Shown: positions 20,913 to 30,430 of the stretch, piece by piece
How the letters are laid out: the number at the start of each line of letters is the position of its first letter
Position numbering within the stretch: the stretch's first letter is position 1
Assembly: GCF_001886185.1 (NCBI RefSeq)
Contig: NZ_JXLA01000006.1
Span: 83,973-147,972 of the forward strand
DNA length: 64,000 nt
DNA from: Enterococcus raffinosus
GTDB lineage: Bacteria > Bacillota > Bacilli > Lactobacillales > Enterococcaceae
Reading direction: 5' to 3'
Notes under the pieces: model-generated
Database searches by the model: none
Seen by the model: only the letters and a program-made list of their open reading frames with translations
What the model was told of the DNA's origin: nothing
Position numbers and translations under genes: made by a program

Positions 20913-20947
20913 AGGCGCATTGTAGATTTTCTACAGTGGGCCTTTTT
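20913..20947 (+). terminator. Second terminator in the aro leader
   Basis: AGGC-g-CATTGTAG (20913-20925), loop ATTTT, CTACAGTG-g-GCCT (20931-20943), then TTTTT. It resembles a diverged copy of the first aro terminator (both end in AGTGG, C and a T-run). From 20950 to the aroE Shine-Dalgarno near 21090 I see nothing further. Confidence 0.72.
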
Positions 20948-21104
20948 CGTTTTTTTAAAATCGCTGATTGAAGGTTAAGCAATCTTTATTATGAAGGATA
21001 CAAGGAACACTTTCTCTTTTAACAGAGTAAAGGAATCGTATTCGAAGGACGATCGGTAACGTGTTTACGTCAAAAAAATTATTTAGGAATAGGAGTGAGG
21101 GAAG

Positions 21105-21983
21105 ATGGAAAATGAAATTTCAGGAAGAACGCGGTTAGCCGGTTTGTATGCATTACCAGCAAGACATAGCTTTTCACCAATGATGCATACAACAGCGTTC
21201 CAAGCAACGGGGGTTGACGCAGTCTATTTGAGCTTTGATGTTCAGCCAGAACGACTTGGCCAAAGTATTCAAGCCATTCGCGATCTTGACATGCTGGGAA
21301 TCAATTTATCGATGCCTCACAAGATGGAAGCAGTCAAGTACGTCGATGAGTTAAGCCAAGCCGCACGATTGATTGGAGCGATCAATACCATTGTGAATCA
21401 AAACGGCAAATTAATTGGTCATATCACAGACGGTATCGGCTGCATGGAAAGCTTGAAACAAAACGGGATAAAGATCATTGGCAAGAGAATGACGATTCTC
21501 GGAGCTGGTGGAGCAGCAACAGCAATTATCACACAAGCCGCGATTGATGGGGTAGAGGCCATTGATGTTTTTAACATTAAAGATGACTTCTATCAAAAAA
21601 TTGAGCCGAAATTGGCGATGATAGCGGAGGAGACCCACTGTCAGATCCAACTGCATGATTTAGCCGATGAAAAACAATTAAGTGAATCATTAGCCGCAAG
21701 CAATCTATTGATCAATGCGACGAATATTGGGATGGCACCAAAGACAGAGCAAATGCCGTTACCCGATCCGTCATTATTAAGAAAAGACCTGCCAGTTTTT
21801 GATGTCATTTATCATCCAGCTGAAACCCAGTTATTAAAAGCTGCGAAGGCCACCGGTGCAAAAGCAGTGAACGGCTTAGGAATGCTGTTGTATCAAGGAG
21901 CCGCCGCTTTCAAATTATGGACAGGCAAGGAAATGCCTGTTAAACAAATCCAACCGTTATTGGAAGAAACAATCAAAAAATAA
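21105..21983 (+). CDS. aroE: Shikimate dehydrogenase (NADP+)
   Basis: Reduces 3-dehydroshikimate to shikimate. 292 residues: the substrate region LPARHSFSPMMHTTAF near residue 17, the catalytic Lys in NLSMPHKMEAV, the nucleotide-binding GAGGAATAI near residue 132 and NATNIGMAP. GGAGTGAGGGAAG precedes the ATG. It is the first gene of an eight-gene operon for chorismate, prephenate and Tyr/Phe precursors. Confidence 0.94.
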   Translation: MENEISGRTRLAGLYALPARHSFSPMMHTTAFQATGVDAVYLSFDVQPERLGQSIQAIRDLDMLGINLSMPHKMEAVKYVDELSQAARLIGAINTIVNQNGKLIGHITDGIGCMESLKQNGIKIIGKRMTILGAGGAATAIITQAAIDGVEAIDVFNIKDDFYQKIEPKLAMIAEETHCQIQLHDLADEKQLSESLAASNLLINATNIGMAPKTEQMPLPDPSLLRKDLPVFDVIYHPAETQLLKAAKATGAKAVNGLGMLLYQGAAAFKLWTGKEMPVKQIQPLLEETIKK

Positions 21984-22004
21984 AAAGTGAAGGAAGTTAT
22001 TACT

Positions 22005-23048
22005 ATGATCTTAATTATAAAAAAAGGTATTCAAGAAGCAGAATTATCTCCTATTTTATCCCGTATTAAAGAAGAAGGATTAGGTGTACAAATCAATCAC
22101 GGAAAAGACCGCCTAGTATTGGGGCTGCTAGGAGATCCAAAGATTATTCAAAATGTTCCGTTTCAAGCATACAGTGTCGTTGAACGGGCCGTCGCTATTT
22201 CGAACACCTACAAGCTAACTTCAAGAGAATTTCATCCGCAAGATACAGTAGTAGACGTTGATGGAGTGAAAATCGGTGACGGTAGTTTTGTAACAATGGC
22301 AGGCCCTTGTTCCGTTGAAGGTGAAGAACAAATCATGGAAACAGCTCGCATGGCAAAAGCCGGTGGGGCAAAAATCCTGCGAGGTGGTGCTTACAAACCT
22401 CGGACTTCTCCATACGCTTTCCAAGGCTTGGGAGAAGAAGGCTTGAAGATTATGCGTAAAGCCGCTGATGCTCATGGATTAAAAGTCATCACAGAGGTTA
22501 TGGATGAAGCACATATTGATGTTGTTTGCCAATACGCAGATATCATTCAAATCGGTGCTCGCAATATGCAAAACTTCCGCTTGTTAGAGGCAGTCGGAAA
22601 AACCGGCAAACCAATCGGCTTGAAACGCGGGATTTCAGGAACCATTCAAGAATGGTTGAACGCTGCGGAATACATCGCTGTTCAAGGAAACTCAAAAATT
22701 ATTTTCATCGAACGTGGGATTCGAACGTACGAAACAGCAACACGGAATACATTTGATTTAAGTGCGGTTCCTTTGATTAAAAAATTGAGTCATTTCCCGA
22801 TCATTGTTGATCCAAGTCATGGTACAGGTGTTTGGGATCTTGTTGCACCAATGGCTCGTGCAGGCGTTGCCAGTGGGGCAGATGGGATGATCGTAGAGAT
22901 TCATCCAGACCCACTGCATGCTTGGTCTGACGGTGAACAATCATTAAATGAGAAGAATTACTTAACGATGATGAGCGAAGTAGAGATACTAGTAGAAGCA
23001 ATGCAAAAAATCAAAGACTTAACCAAAGAACCTTCACTCATTAAATAG
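22005..23048 (+). CDS. aroF: 3-deoxy-7-phosphoheptulonate synthase (DAHP synthase)
   Basis: Condenses PEP and erythrose 4-phosphate, the entry to the shikimate pathway. This is a type I-beta enzyme like that of Thermotoga: an N-terminal ferredoxin-like domain (about residues 1-65), the usual site of Tyr/Phe feedback inhibition, then the barrel with MAGPCSVE, RGGAYKPRTSPYAFQGLG, GARNMQNFRLL and DPSHGTG. The ATG at 22005 is chosen (347 residues) because GAAGGAAG lies eight bases upstream; a GTG at 21987 would add six residues with no ribosome-binding site. The gene follows aroE by 21 bases. Confidence 0.93.
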   Translation: MILIIKKGIQEAELSPILSRIKEEGLGVQINHGKDRLVLGLLGDPKIIQNVPFQAYSVVERAVAISNTYKLTSREFHPQDTVVDVDGVKIGDGSFVTMAGPCSVEGEEQIMETARMAKAGGAKILRGGAYKPRTSPYAFQGLGEEGLKIMRKAADAHGLKVITEVMDEAHIDVVCQYADIIQIGARNMQNFRLLEAVGKTGKPIGLKRGISGTIQEWLNAAEYIAVQGNSKIIFIERGIRTYETATRNTFDLSAVPLIKKLSHFPIIVDPSHGTGVWDLVAPMARAGVASGADGMIVEIHPDPLHAWSDGEQSLNEKNYLTMMSEVEILVEAMQKIKDLTKEPSLIK

Positions 23049-23060
23049 GGGGAACCATTG

Positions 23061-24119
23061 ATGGAGATAGTTTTACCGGAAAAAAGTTATGAGATTATCG
23101 TCAAGCGTCATGGATTAGAGTCAGTCGGAGACTGGATCGCTTCTCTTTGGAAAAATAAAAAGATCGCAATTATTAGTGACGAGCATGTTTTTCCTATTTA
23201 TGGTGAAAAAATCCTTCAGCAGTTAAAGAACTATGAAGTCTGTCATTACGCTGTACCAGCTGGAGAGAACAGTAAATCATTGGATATGGCAAACAAACTT
23301 TATGAATTTCTAGCCGATGAACAGTTTACTCGCAGCGATGCGGTGATCGCGTTAGGTGGAGGTGTTGTTGGTGATTTAGCTAGCTTTGTCGCCTCCACTT
23401 ACATGCGAGGAATCGCCTTTGTCCAAATACCTACTTCGTTATTGGCACAGGTAGATTCTAGTATTGGAGGTAAAACGGCGGTTAACTCAAGCAAAGCAAA
23501 AAATATGATTGGTACCTTTGCTCAGCCTGACGGAGTATTGATTGATCCAGAAACATTGACCACTTTGCCTGAGCTTCGCGTACGTGAAGGGATAGCAGAA
23601 ATTATAAAATGCGGTGCGATCAGTGATGCTTCATTATGGAAAGATCTTGAAGAACTAACAGGAATCCAAGACCTTCTCGTTCATAGTGAAGCCATCATTC
23701 TTAAAGCCTTGAACGTCAAGAAGACTGTTGTAGAAGAAGACGAATTTGATAATGGCTCTCGATTGTTGCTGAACTTTGGTCATACAATTGGTCATGCGAT
23801 TGAAAACACCGCAGGATATGGAGAAATCAGTCATGGCGAAGCGGTAGCAATCGGAATGGTTAAAATTTCAGAAACCGCTGAGGAAAAGAACCTTTCTCCT
23901 ACCGGTATTACAGACCAAATTATTGCTATGAATCGAAAGTATCAATTACCGGTTGCCTATCAGCCTTGGGATGCTGAGAAGTTCTATACAGCCATCACTC
24001 ATGATAAGAAGGCACGAGGGGACAGCTTGAATATCGTATTGCTAAAAGAGATAGGAAAAGCGTACATCCAAAAAATAAAACTAACAGAATTTAAAGAGTA
24101 TCTAATAGAAGGGAAGTAG
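23061..24119 (+). CDS. aroB: 3-dehydroquinate synthase
   Basis: Cyclises DAHP to 3-dehydroquinate with NAD+ and a divalent metal. 352 residues with ALGGGVVGDLASFVASTYMRGIAFVQIPTSLLAQVDSSIGGK (about residues 95-140), metal ligands in the HTIGHAIE and HGEAVAIGM motifs. AGGGGG precedes an ATG at 23061; a TTG lies just before it. It follows aroF by 12 bases. Confidence 0.95.
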   Translation: MEIVLPEKSYEIIVKRHGLESVGDWIASLWKNKKIAIISDEHVFPIYGEKILQQLKNYEVCHYAVPAGENSKSLDMANKLYEFLADEQFTRSDAVIALGGGVVGDLASFVASTYMRGIAFVQIPTSLLAQVDSSIGGKTAVNSSKAKNMIGTFAQPDGVLIDPETLTTLPELRVREGIAEIIKCGAISDASLWKDLEELTGIQDLLVHSEAIILKALNVKKTVVEEDEFDNGSRLLLNFGHTIGHAIENTAGYGEISHGEAVAIGMVKISETAEEKNLSPTGITDQIIAMNRKYQLPVAYQPWDAEKFYTAITHDKKARGDSLNIVLLKEIGKAYIQKIKLTEFKEYLIEGK

Positions 24120-24122
24120 TTT

Positions 24123-25283
24123 ATGCGTTACTTAACAGCTGGAGAATCTCATGGACCAGAATTAACTACGATCATCGAAGGTGTTCCAGCAGGACTAACA
24201 CTTTCTGTTGAAGCAATAAACCAAGATTTAGCTAGAAGGCAAGGCGGATATGGACGCGGCGGACGAATGAAGATCGAAAAAGACCAAGTTCGGATCACTT
24301 CTGGGGTCCGTCACGGCAAAACATTAGGTTCTCCAATTACCATGATCGTTGAAAATCGTGATTGGAAAAATTGGCAGAAGGTTATGTCTGTTGAGCCAGT
24401 GGCTGAAAAAGAAGAAAAATTGCGTCGGGTCTCAAAACCACGACCAGGACACGCGGACCTTGTTGGCGGAATGAAATACCATCACAGTGATTTAAGAAAT
24501 GTGCTAGAACGCTCATCCGCTCGTGAAACAACGATGCGAGTAGCGATTGGCGCCCTTGCTAAGCAAATTCTAGCGGCAGTAGATATCGAGATCGCCAGTC
24601 ACGTAGCCATTTTAGGTGGGATCGAAGCTGCCATCCCAGCAGAATTAAGTGTTGACGAGATCAAAGCAAAAACAGCTGCTTCAGAAGTCAATATGGTCGA
24701 TGAATCAGTAGAGGAATCGGTCAAGGCATTGATTGACCAAACGAAAAAGGCAGGAGATACCATTGGTGGTGTCGTTGAAGTGCGAACAGACAACGTTCCT
24801 GCAGGATTAGGCAGCTATGTTCAATGGGATCGAAAATTAGATGGAAAGATCGCCCAAATCATGATGAGCATCAATGCTTTCAAAGGAGTAGAGTTCGGTA
24901 TCGGATTCGAAGCAGCTCATCAACCAGGCTCCAAGGTCATGGATGAAATCGTATGGAATGAAGGCTACAGCCGAACAACGAATCATCTTGGTGGCTTTGA
25001 AGGCGGAATGACTAATGGAGAACAGATTATTGTCCGAGGAGTCATGAAGCCCATTCCAACGTTATACAAACCACTCATGAGTGTAGATATTGATACGAAG
25101 GAACCTTATAAAGCAAGTGTGGAGCGTTCTGATAGCACTGCGGTACCAGCTGCTTCTGTAGTTGCGGAGCATGTAGTCGCAACTGTATTGGCTGAAGAAA
25201 TTCTAGAAAAATTCTCATCAGATACCATAGATGAATTACAACATGCGGTAGCAGAATACCGAAAGGAAATCAAAAACTTTTAA
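24123..25283 (+). CDS. aroC: Chorismate synthase
   Basis: Converts EPSP to chorismate using reduced FMN. The 386 residues include the signature [18 protein letters not shown] at the N-terminus, [12 protein letters not shown], and [12 protein letters not shown]. It begins three bases after aroB with GAAGGG-type ribosome-binding sequence in the aroB end. The length agrees with Gram-positive enzymes. Confidence 0.96.
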   Translation: MRYLTAGESHGPELTTIIEGVPAGLTLSVEAINQDLARRQGGYGRGGRMKIEKDQVRITSGVRHGKTLGSPITMIVENRDWKNWQKVMSVEPVAEKEEKLRRVSKPRPGHADLVGGMKYHHSDLRNVLERSSARETTMRVAIGALAKQILAAVDIEIASHVAILGGIEAAIPAELSVDEIKAKTAASEVNMVDESVEESVKALIDQTKKAGDTIGGVVEVRTDNVPAGLGSYVQWDRKLDGKIAQIMMSINAFKGVEFGIGFEAAHQPGSKVMDEIVWNEGYSRTTNHLGGFEGGMTNGEQIIVRGVMKPIPTLYKPLMSVDIDTKEPYKASVERSDSTAVPAASVVAEHVVATVLAEEILEKFSSDTIDELQHAVAEYRKEIKNF

Positions 25284-25299
25284 GAGAGAGGGTACGTCT

Positions 25300-26373
25300 A
25301 TGAGAAAAAAAGTGTTCGTCTTAGGTCTTGGTCTAATCGGCGCTTCGCTTTGCAGAGCAATCAAACAACCAACAATTGAGCTGTTTGGCTGGGATTATTC
25401 GGAAGAGACTCGGCAAATTGCGAATGAAGTTGGATTAGTTGATGAAATTGCTTCTATTGAAAGAGCACCTGAGATGGATATTATTATTTTAGCCGTACCC
25501 GTTTTATCCACCTTGCATTATTTGCACGAGCTGGCACGTTTGCCGCTAAAAGAAACCGTGATCGTAACAGACACAGGCAGTACAAAAAATGAAGTCATGA
25601 AGTTAGCGAAAAGCCTGCCATTTACCTTTATCGGAGGACATCCGATGGCTGGTTCTCATAAGTCAGGGGTGAAGGCTGGAAATCCAAATCTTTTCGAAGA
25701 GGCTTATTACATTTTGACACCGCCTGAAGGGGCAAACGTTGAACCGCTAATGGCGGTACTAGAACCGACCAGAGCGAAGTTCGTTGTGATTGAGCCTGAG
25801 TCTCACGATGAAATTGTTGGCGTTTTGAGCCATCTACCACACATTGTCGCGTCAGGTCTAGTAAAAATGAGCGATCAACTGACAGAGGAGCATCCTCGCG
25901 CCACTCAGCTCGCAGCAGGCGGGTTCCGAGATATTACACGTATCGCTTCCTCTGATCCACAGATGTGGACAGATATTTTGCTCACAAATCGCACGATCCT
26001 ATTAGATTTAATCAGCAGCTGGCAAGAGGAAATGTCCAAAATCAGAGAAAGCTTGGTTCAAGAGGACCAACCGGCCATTTATGACTTCTTTAGTCAGGCA
26101 AAGCATTCGCGGGATCATTTACCATCAAAAGATCGTGGTGTAATTCCAGCGTTCTATGACCTTTATATCGATATTCCTGATATCGCTGGGGCAATTGCCA
26201 AAGTCATGACGATCATTAGTAATGCAGACATTTCCATCATTAATCTGAAAATTCAAGAAACACGTGAAGATATCTTCGGTGTTTTAGAACTTTCTTTCAA
26301 AAATCAAGCAGATCTGGAAAAGGGACAATTATTAATCGAGGAAGCAGATTTTCGTTGTCGCAGAAGGAGTTGA
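25300..26373 (+). CDS. tyrA: Prephenate dehydrogenase
   Basis: Oxidises prephenate to 4-hydroxyphenylpyruvate, the tyrosine branch. The NAD-binding [13 protein letters not shown] motif is at residues 9-21, [12 protein letters not shown] near residue 110, and a C-terminal ACT-like domain begins near residue 285 ([18 protein letters not shown]), probably a Tyr-sensing domain as in the Bacillus enzyme. GAGAGAGGG precedes the ATG. Tyr codons in the operon leader agree with its product. Confidence 0.94.
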   Translation: MRKKVFVLGLGLIGASLCRAIKQPTIELFGWDYSEETRQIANEVGLVDEIASIERAPEMDIIILAVPVLSTLHYLHELARLPLKETVIVTDTGSTKNEVMKLAKSLPFTFIGGHPMAGSHKSGVKAGNPNLFEEAYYILTPPEGANVEPLMAVLEPTRAKFVVIEPESHDEIVGVLSHLPHIVASGLVKMSDQLTEEHPRATQLAAGGFRDITRIASSDPQMWTDILLTNRTILLDLISSWQEEMSKIRESLVQEDQPAIYDFFSQAKHSRDHLPSKDRGVIPAFYDLYIDIPDIAGAIAKVMTIISNADISIINLKIQETREDIFGVLELSFKNQADLEKGQLLIEEADFRCRRRS

Positions 26374-26377
26374 ACAA

Positions 26378-27649
26378 ATGAAACTATTGAAAAATAAATC
26401 AGGGCTAAGTGGTACATTGACTGTACCAGCAGATAAATCTATTTCACATCGCAGCATTATGTTTGGCGCAATCAGTCATGGGAAGACAACAATTCATAAT
26501 TTTTTAAGAGCGGAGGATTGTCTGAGCACCGTCGCTGTCTTTAAAGCCTTAGGTGTTACGATCGACGATGACGGCGAAGTGATAAGCATTGAAGGAAAAG
26601 GCTTTAAGCATCTACAAGCACCCCAGCAGATTTTAGACGCTGGAAACTCCGGCACGACAATGCGCTTGGTCTTAGGAATATTGGCCGGCCAAACTTTTCA
26701 TTCGAAAATCGCTGGCGATGCATCCTTGAATCGTCGACCGATGGAACGTGTCATGGGACCGTTGAGAATGATGGGAGGCAATCTTCAAGGAGAACAAGGC
26801 AGTGAATTTCCTCCGATTGAAATTGAAGGAGGTCCATTATCAGCGATCACCTACGAAATGCCCATCGCGAGTGCACAAGTAAAATCTGCGATTCTTTTCG
26901 CAGCATTACAGGCTGAAGGTTTGACTACTATTATTGAAAAAGAAAAATCACGCAATCATACAGAAGAAATGATCAAACAATTCGGCGGAAACATTTCGGT
27001 AGAGGATAAAACAATTACTGTGTCAGGCGGACAACAGCTTGTCGGGCAGGAAGTAACTGTTCCTGGAGACATTTCGTCGGCTGCTTTCTATCTAGTCGCT
27101 GCTACTTTGTTAGCCGATAGCGACCTTCAATTGAAGCACGTGGGAATCAATCCTACACGAACAGGAATTTTAGATGTGCTACAAGAAATGGGTGCAGATA
27201 TTCAAGAAGGCTCGGTTGATTCGCAAAATCAGGCAGCAGACTTACAAATCAAAGCAGCACCGTTAAAGGCTGTGGAGATTAAGGGAGAAATTATTCCCCG
27301 CTTGATTGATGAGCTTCCAGTAATCGCATTAGCAGCAACTCAAGCAGAGGGAACGACAGTCATCCGAGACGCGGAAGAATTAAAAGTAAAGGAAACCAAT
27401 CGGATCGACGCAACGGCTCAAGAATTAAACAAATTAGGAGCAAACATCGAAACAACAGAGGATGGCCTGATTATTCATGGTCCAACACCATTGCATGGCG
27501 GCACTGTTGATAGTCACGGGGATCACCGCATCGGTATGATGCTTCAAATCGCCGCTTTATTGACAGATGATATCGTAGAACTCAATAATCCTGAAGCGAT
27601 TAATATCTCTTATCCAAACTTTTTTAATGATCTAGCGTCATTGATATAG
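26378..27649 (+). CDS. aroA: 3-phosphoshikimate 1-carboxyvinyltransferase (EPSP synthase)
   Basis: Joins PEP to shikimate 3-phosphate. 423 residues; motifs include [15 protein letters not shown] (residues 16-30), [12 protein letters not shown] near 87 and VKETNRID near 340. The sequence [11 protein letters not shown] with a following Leu-Gly-Ile-Leu is near the class II (Gram-positive) pattern. AGAAGGAG precedes the start, inside the tyrA end (four-base spacing). Confidence 0.95.
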   Translation: MKLLKNKSGLSGTLTVPADKSISHRSIMFGAISHGKTTIHNFLRAEDCLSTVAVFKALGVTIDDDGEVISIEGKGFKHLQAPQQILDAGNSGTTMRLVLGILAGQTFHSKIAGDASLNRRPMERVMGPLRMMGGNLQGEQGSEFPPIEIEGGPLSAITYEMPIASAQVKSAILFAALQAEGLTTIIEKEKSRNHTEEMIKQFGGNISVEDKTITVSGGQQLVGQEVTVPGDISSAAFYLVAATLLADSDLQLKHVGINPTRTGILDVLQEMGADIQEGSVDSQNQAADLQIKAAPLKAVEIKGEIIPRLIDELPVIALAATQAEGTTVIRDAEELKVKETNRIDATAQELNKLGANIETTEDGLIIHGPTPLHGGTVDSHGDHRIGMMLQIAALLTDDIVELNNPEAINISYPNFFNDLASLI

Positions 27650-27715
27650 CTTTAGTAAAAAATGAAGGTTGATGTTTTTAATTATAAAGTACTCAAAATG
27701 AATGGAGAATGCCTA

Positions 27716-28225
27716 ATGGAATCAATTGTCTTGATCGGCTTTATGGGAGCTGGAAAAACTACGATTAGTAAAGAACTTGCAACGACGTTAAATGCCCGTG
27801 TGGTAGACATGGATGATGTTTTAGTTGAACGGATCGGTCAGCCGATCAGCGAATATTTTGAAGAACACGGAGAAGCTTCTTTCCGAGAACATGAAACAAA
27901 TCTTTTAAAGGAAGCGTTGAATGAAGAATCTGTCATTGCTACAGGCGGCGGCGTGATTCTTCAAAAGGAAAATCAAAAAGTTTTGTCCGATAAATTAGTT
28001 GTTTATCTAAAAGCAGATGCAAATGTACTGGTCAAAAGAATTCGGGAAGACAAGGTGAATGTTCGACCACTAGCGATTAAAAATGATGATGGAGATTTGA
28101 AGCGTTTATTCTTTTCAAGAGAAAAGCTTTACGAAAAACTTGCCAAAATTACTGTAGATACTTCAGAAAAACTGCCAAAGGATATTGTTAGTGAAATCAT
28201 TCAGCAGGTTGAGGTTGCATCATAA
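27716..28225 (+). CDS. aroK: Shikimate kinase
   Basis: Phosphorylates shikimate at O3. The P-loop GFMGAGKTT is at residues 7-15, followed by DMDDVLVERIGQPISEYFEEHGEASFREHE and ATGGGVILQ. The ATG at 27716 (169 residues) has GGAGA eight bases upstream; a possible start at 27662 would add 18 unconserved residues. The stop overlaps the pheA start (TAATG). Confidence 0.93.
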   Translation: MESIVLIGFMGAGKTTISKELATTLNARVVDMDDVLVERIGQPISEYFEEHGEASFREHETNLLKEALNEESVIATGGGVILQKENQKVLSDKLVVYLKADANVLVKRIREDKVNVRPLAIKNDDGDLKRLFFSREKLYEKLAKITVDTSEKLPKDIVSEIIQQVEVAS

Positions 28226-29073
28226 TGAAAGTTGGTTATTTGGGACCTAGGGGCTCATTTACCTATAGCGCGGCAGGAAATTTTTTCAATGATGAAGTCC
28301 TCCTGCCCTATGAATCCCTTACAGCATTATTGGAAGAGCAACGTAAAGGAGCATTAGACTATTGTGTCGTTCCCATTGAAAATACGATTGAAGGTTCTGT
28401 GTTACCGACTCTTGACCTAATTTTCCAAACGCTGCCGACAATTCAAGCAGAGATCGTGCTTCCTATCCAGCAGCAGTTAATGGTCCATCCTGCGCATGCT
28501 GAAACTTGGGAGAAAACTGAGCTTATTTGTAGCCATCAGCAAGCCTTAGCACAATCTCAAGTATTTCTGATGAAGCACTTTCCTACTGTAGACATTGAGC
28601 AGATCGGTTCTACAGCACAAGGAGCTCAAAAGGTCGCTGATCATCCGAACCAGCGCTATGCAGCAATCGGGTCCCGTGACGCAGCGGAACAGTTTGGGTT
28701 AACGATTGTCCAAGAAAACATTCAATCCATCAGTGAAAATGAAACGCGTTTTTGGGTACTCGGGGAACACCCCCTAACAGGAGATTTACCTCAAGGGAAA
28801 AATAAGGCTACTCTTCTATTTGATTTAGCTTCGGATCATCCGGGCGCATTGTATCAATGCTTAGCTATTTTTGCAGCAGAGAGCATTAATTTAACCAAAA
28901 TTGAATCTCGCACACAAAAGACAAAGCTAGGAGAATATTTTTTCATTATTGACTTGGAAACGCCCGAAACAGAAAAACTCAGCAGAGTATTGCTTCAATT
29001 AAAAGAGAAAAACTTCGCAGTCACATTGATCGGCGATTATCCAACATATCTTCCAAAGGTTAGAAAATCTTAG
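28225..29073 (+). CDS. pheA: Prephenate dehydratase
   Basis: Converts prephenate to phenylpyruvate for phenylalanine. 282 residues: GPRGSFTYSAA at the N-terminus, the substrate motif VPIENTIEGSV, STAQGAQKVA, and a C-terminal ACT domain (LASDHPGALYQCLAIFAAESINLTKIESRTQK) carrying the ESR motif for Phe feedback. It is the last gene of the operon, and its stop codon lies inside the terminator hairpin. Confidence 0.94.
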   Translation: MKVGYLGPRGSFTYSAAGNFFNDEVLLPYESLTALLEEQRKGALDYCVVPIENTIEGSVLPTLDLIFQTLPTIQAEIVLPIQQQLMVHPAHAETWEKTELICSHQQALAQSQVFLMKHFPTVDIEQIGSTAQGAQKVADHPNQRYAAIGSRDAAEQFGLTIVQENIQSISENETRFWVLGEHPLTGDLPQGKNKATLLFDLASDHPGALYQCLAIFAAESINLTKIESRTQKTKLGEYFFIIDLETPETEKLSRVLLQLKEKNFAVTLIGDYPTYLPKVRKS

Positions 29074-29098
29074 TAGTTAAGGTTTTCTAATTTTTTTT
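29062..29098 (+). terminator. Terminator of the aro operon
   Basis: AGAAAATCTTA (29062-29072) pairs with TAAGGTTTTCT (29078-29088; one G-U) and is followed by AA and eight T. The left arm includes the last codons and stop of pheA. Confidence 0.82.
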
Positions 29099-29169
29099 GG
29101 GAAAAATAAGACAAAGTGCAGATGATTTGCTATTTTATTAATAATAGTAATGAGATGAAGAGGTGCACT

Positions 29170-30351
29170 ATGAGCCGAATGGATAAATATAAGAAGATTC
29201 ATGAGGAAAGTCAGAAGGAGGAGAAAAAACCTTTTGGCTTTCGTCGTGAAATGAAGAAGAACGAAAAAGCAGACCAAGAACCGTTACACTATGAAGAGCC
29301 ACAAGAATCCTATAGAGAACCAGAAGAAGAGTTTTACTATGAGGATCATTATCAAGAGCCAAAGAAAAAAGGATTCAACGTCAAATTCCCGACATTTAGA
29401 AATCCCCTTAAGAATCCTTTTAAACGAAAGCCCAAAAATCCTTATGAACAGAAACCAAAGAAAAAGCGAAGTTGGCGCCGAAGGGTAATTATGATTTTGG
29501 TTGTTCTTTTAGGGTATTCTGTCATTTCTTTCGGTATCGGGAATTTCGCTGCAAAGCACGATTCCTCAATGCCAAAAATTGAGACACAAGAGTTTAATGG
29601 CGCGACATCGGAAAATGGGAAACGCAATATTTTGCTTTTGGGTAGTGATACCCGTGATAACATCAGTGGGCGCTCTGATTCAATGATGGTGCTGCAAGTT
29701 GATGGCTTCGGAAAAGCCAAGCTTGTCTCATTTATGCGAGACATGTATGTCAATATTCCTGGTGTTGGTCAAAACAAGTTGAATGCAGCTTATGCTTATG
29801 GGGGAGCGGATCTCGTCCGTCAAACCTTAAAAGAGAATTTTGGAATCGATTGTCGCTATTATGCCATGGTGGACTTTCAGACGTTTGAAAAAGGCGTAGA
29901 TGCCTTGTTCCCTCGCGGTGTTCAAATTGATGCTGAAAAGGACATGAGCTCATATATTGATGCACCTATTAGTAAAGGTCCGCAACGAATGGACGGTCAT
30001 ACCTTATTGAACTATGCTCGTTTCCGAATGGATGAAGAAGGTGACTTCGGACGCGTACGCAGGCAACAGCAAGTAATGCAATCTGTTTTTGGACAGCTGA
30101 TCAATCCTTTGGTTTTACTACGCGGTCCTTATGCTGCAGGAAAAATTTGGGGCTATCTTTCAACCGATATGCCCAACACATACGTTTTGACGCATCTATT
30201 CAATTTCGGTAAAGCTGTGGTCGGAATCGATCGCTTGACCTTACCAGTGGATGGTTCATGGTCTTATATCGATACCGCTAATGCCGGCAGTGCCTTAGCA
30301 GTTGATACAAACCAAAATGCACAAGCAGCTCAAGAGTTTTTAGGGAAGTAA
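29170..30351 (+). CDS. LCP (LytR-CpsA-Psr) family wall-polymer ligase
   Basis: LCP proteins transfer lipid-linked anionic polymers or wall glycans to peptidoglycan outside the membrane. Here a long basic and acidic, low-complexity cytoplasmic tail (about residues 1-95, rich in KK, EEP and PKK) precedes one membrane segment (about 102-120), then the LCP domain with LLGSDTRDNISGRSDSMMV, SFMRDMYVNIPGVGQNKLNAAYAYGG and YARFRMDEEGDFGRVRRQQ. AGAGGTG is six bases before the ATG at 29170 (393 residues). It is separated from pheA by a terminator. Confidence 0.88.
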   Translation: MSRMDKYKKIHEESQKEEKKPFGFRREMKKNEKADQEPLHYEEPQESYREPEEEFYYEDHYQEPKKKGFNVKFPTFRNPLKNPFKRKPKNPYEQKPKKKRSWRRRVIMILVVLLGYSVISFGIGNFAAKHDSSMPKIETQEFNGATSENGKRNILLLGSDTRDNISGRSDSMMVLQVDGFGKAKLVSFMRDMYVNIPGVGQNKLNAAYAYGGADLVRQTLKENFGIDCRYYAMVDFQTFEKGVDALFPRGVQIDAEKDMSSYIDAPISKGPQRMDGHTLLNYARFRMDEEGDFGRVRRQQQVMQSVFGQLINPLVLLRGPYAAGKIWGYLSTDMPNTYVLTHLFNFGKAVVGIDRLTLPVDGSWSYIDTANAGSALAVDTNQNAQAAQEFLGK

Positions 30352-30430
30352 TCGGATTTTGATTCCCATCAATCTATGAATATGCTATATTATAATTATT
30401 GTAAATTTTGATTGAAACGAGGAAGCGACT

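Noticed and set aside
20640..21104. A T-box or aromatic-amino-acid riboswitch before aroE.
   Set aside because: No T-box core; the helices are fully accounted for by the leader-peptide attenuator and two terminators.
30353..30430. A promoter for degV at TATAAT 30391-30396.
   Set aside because: No -35 box at an acceptable distance; the best TTGATT (30359) is 26 bases away, so I did not annotate it.
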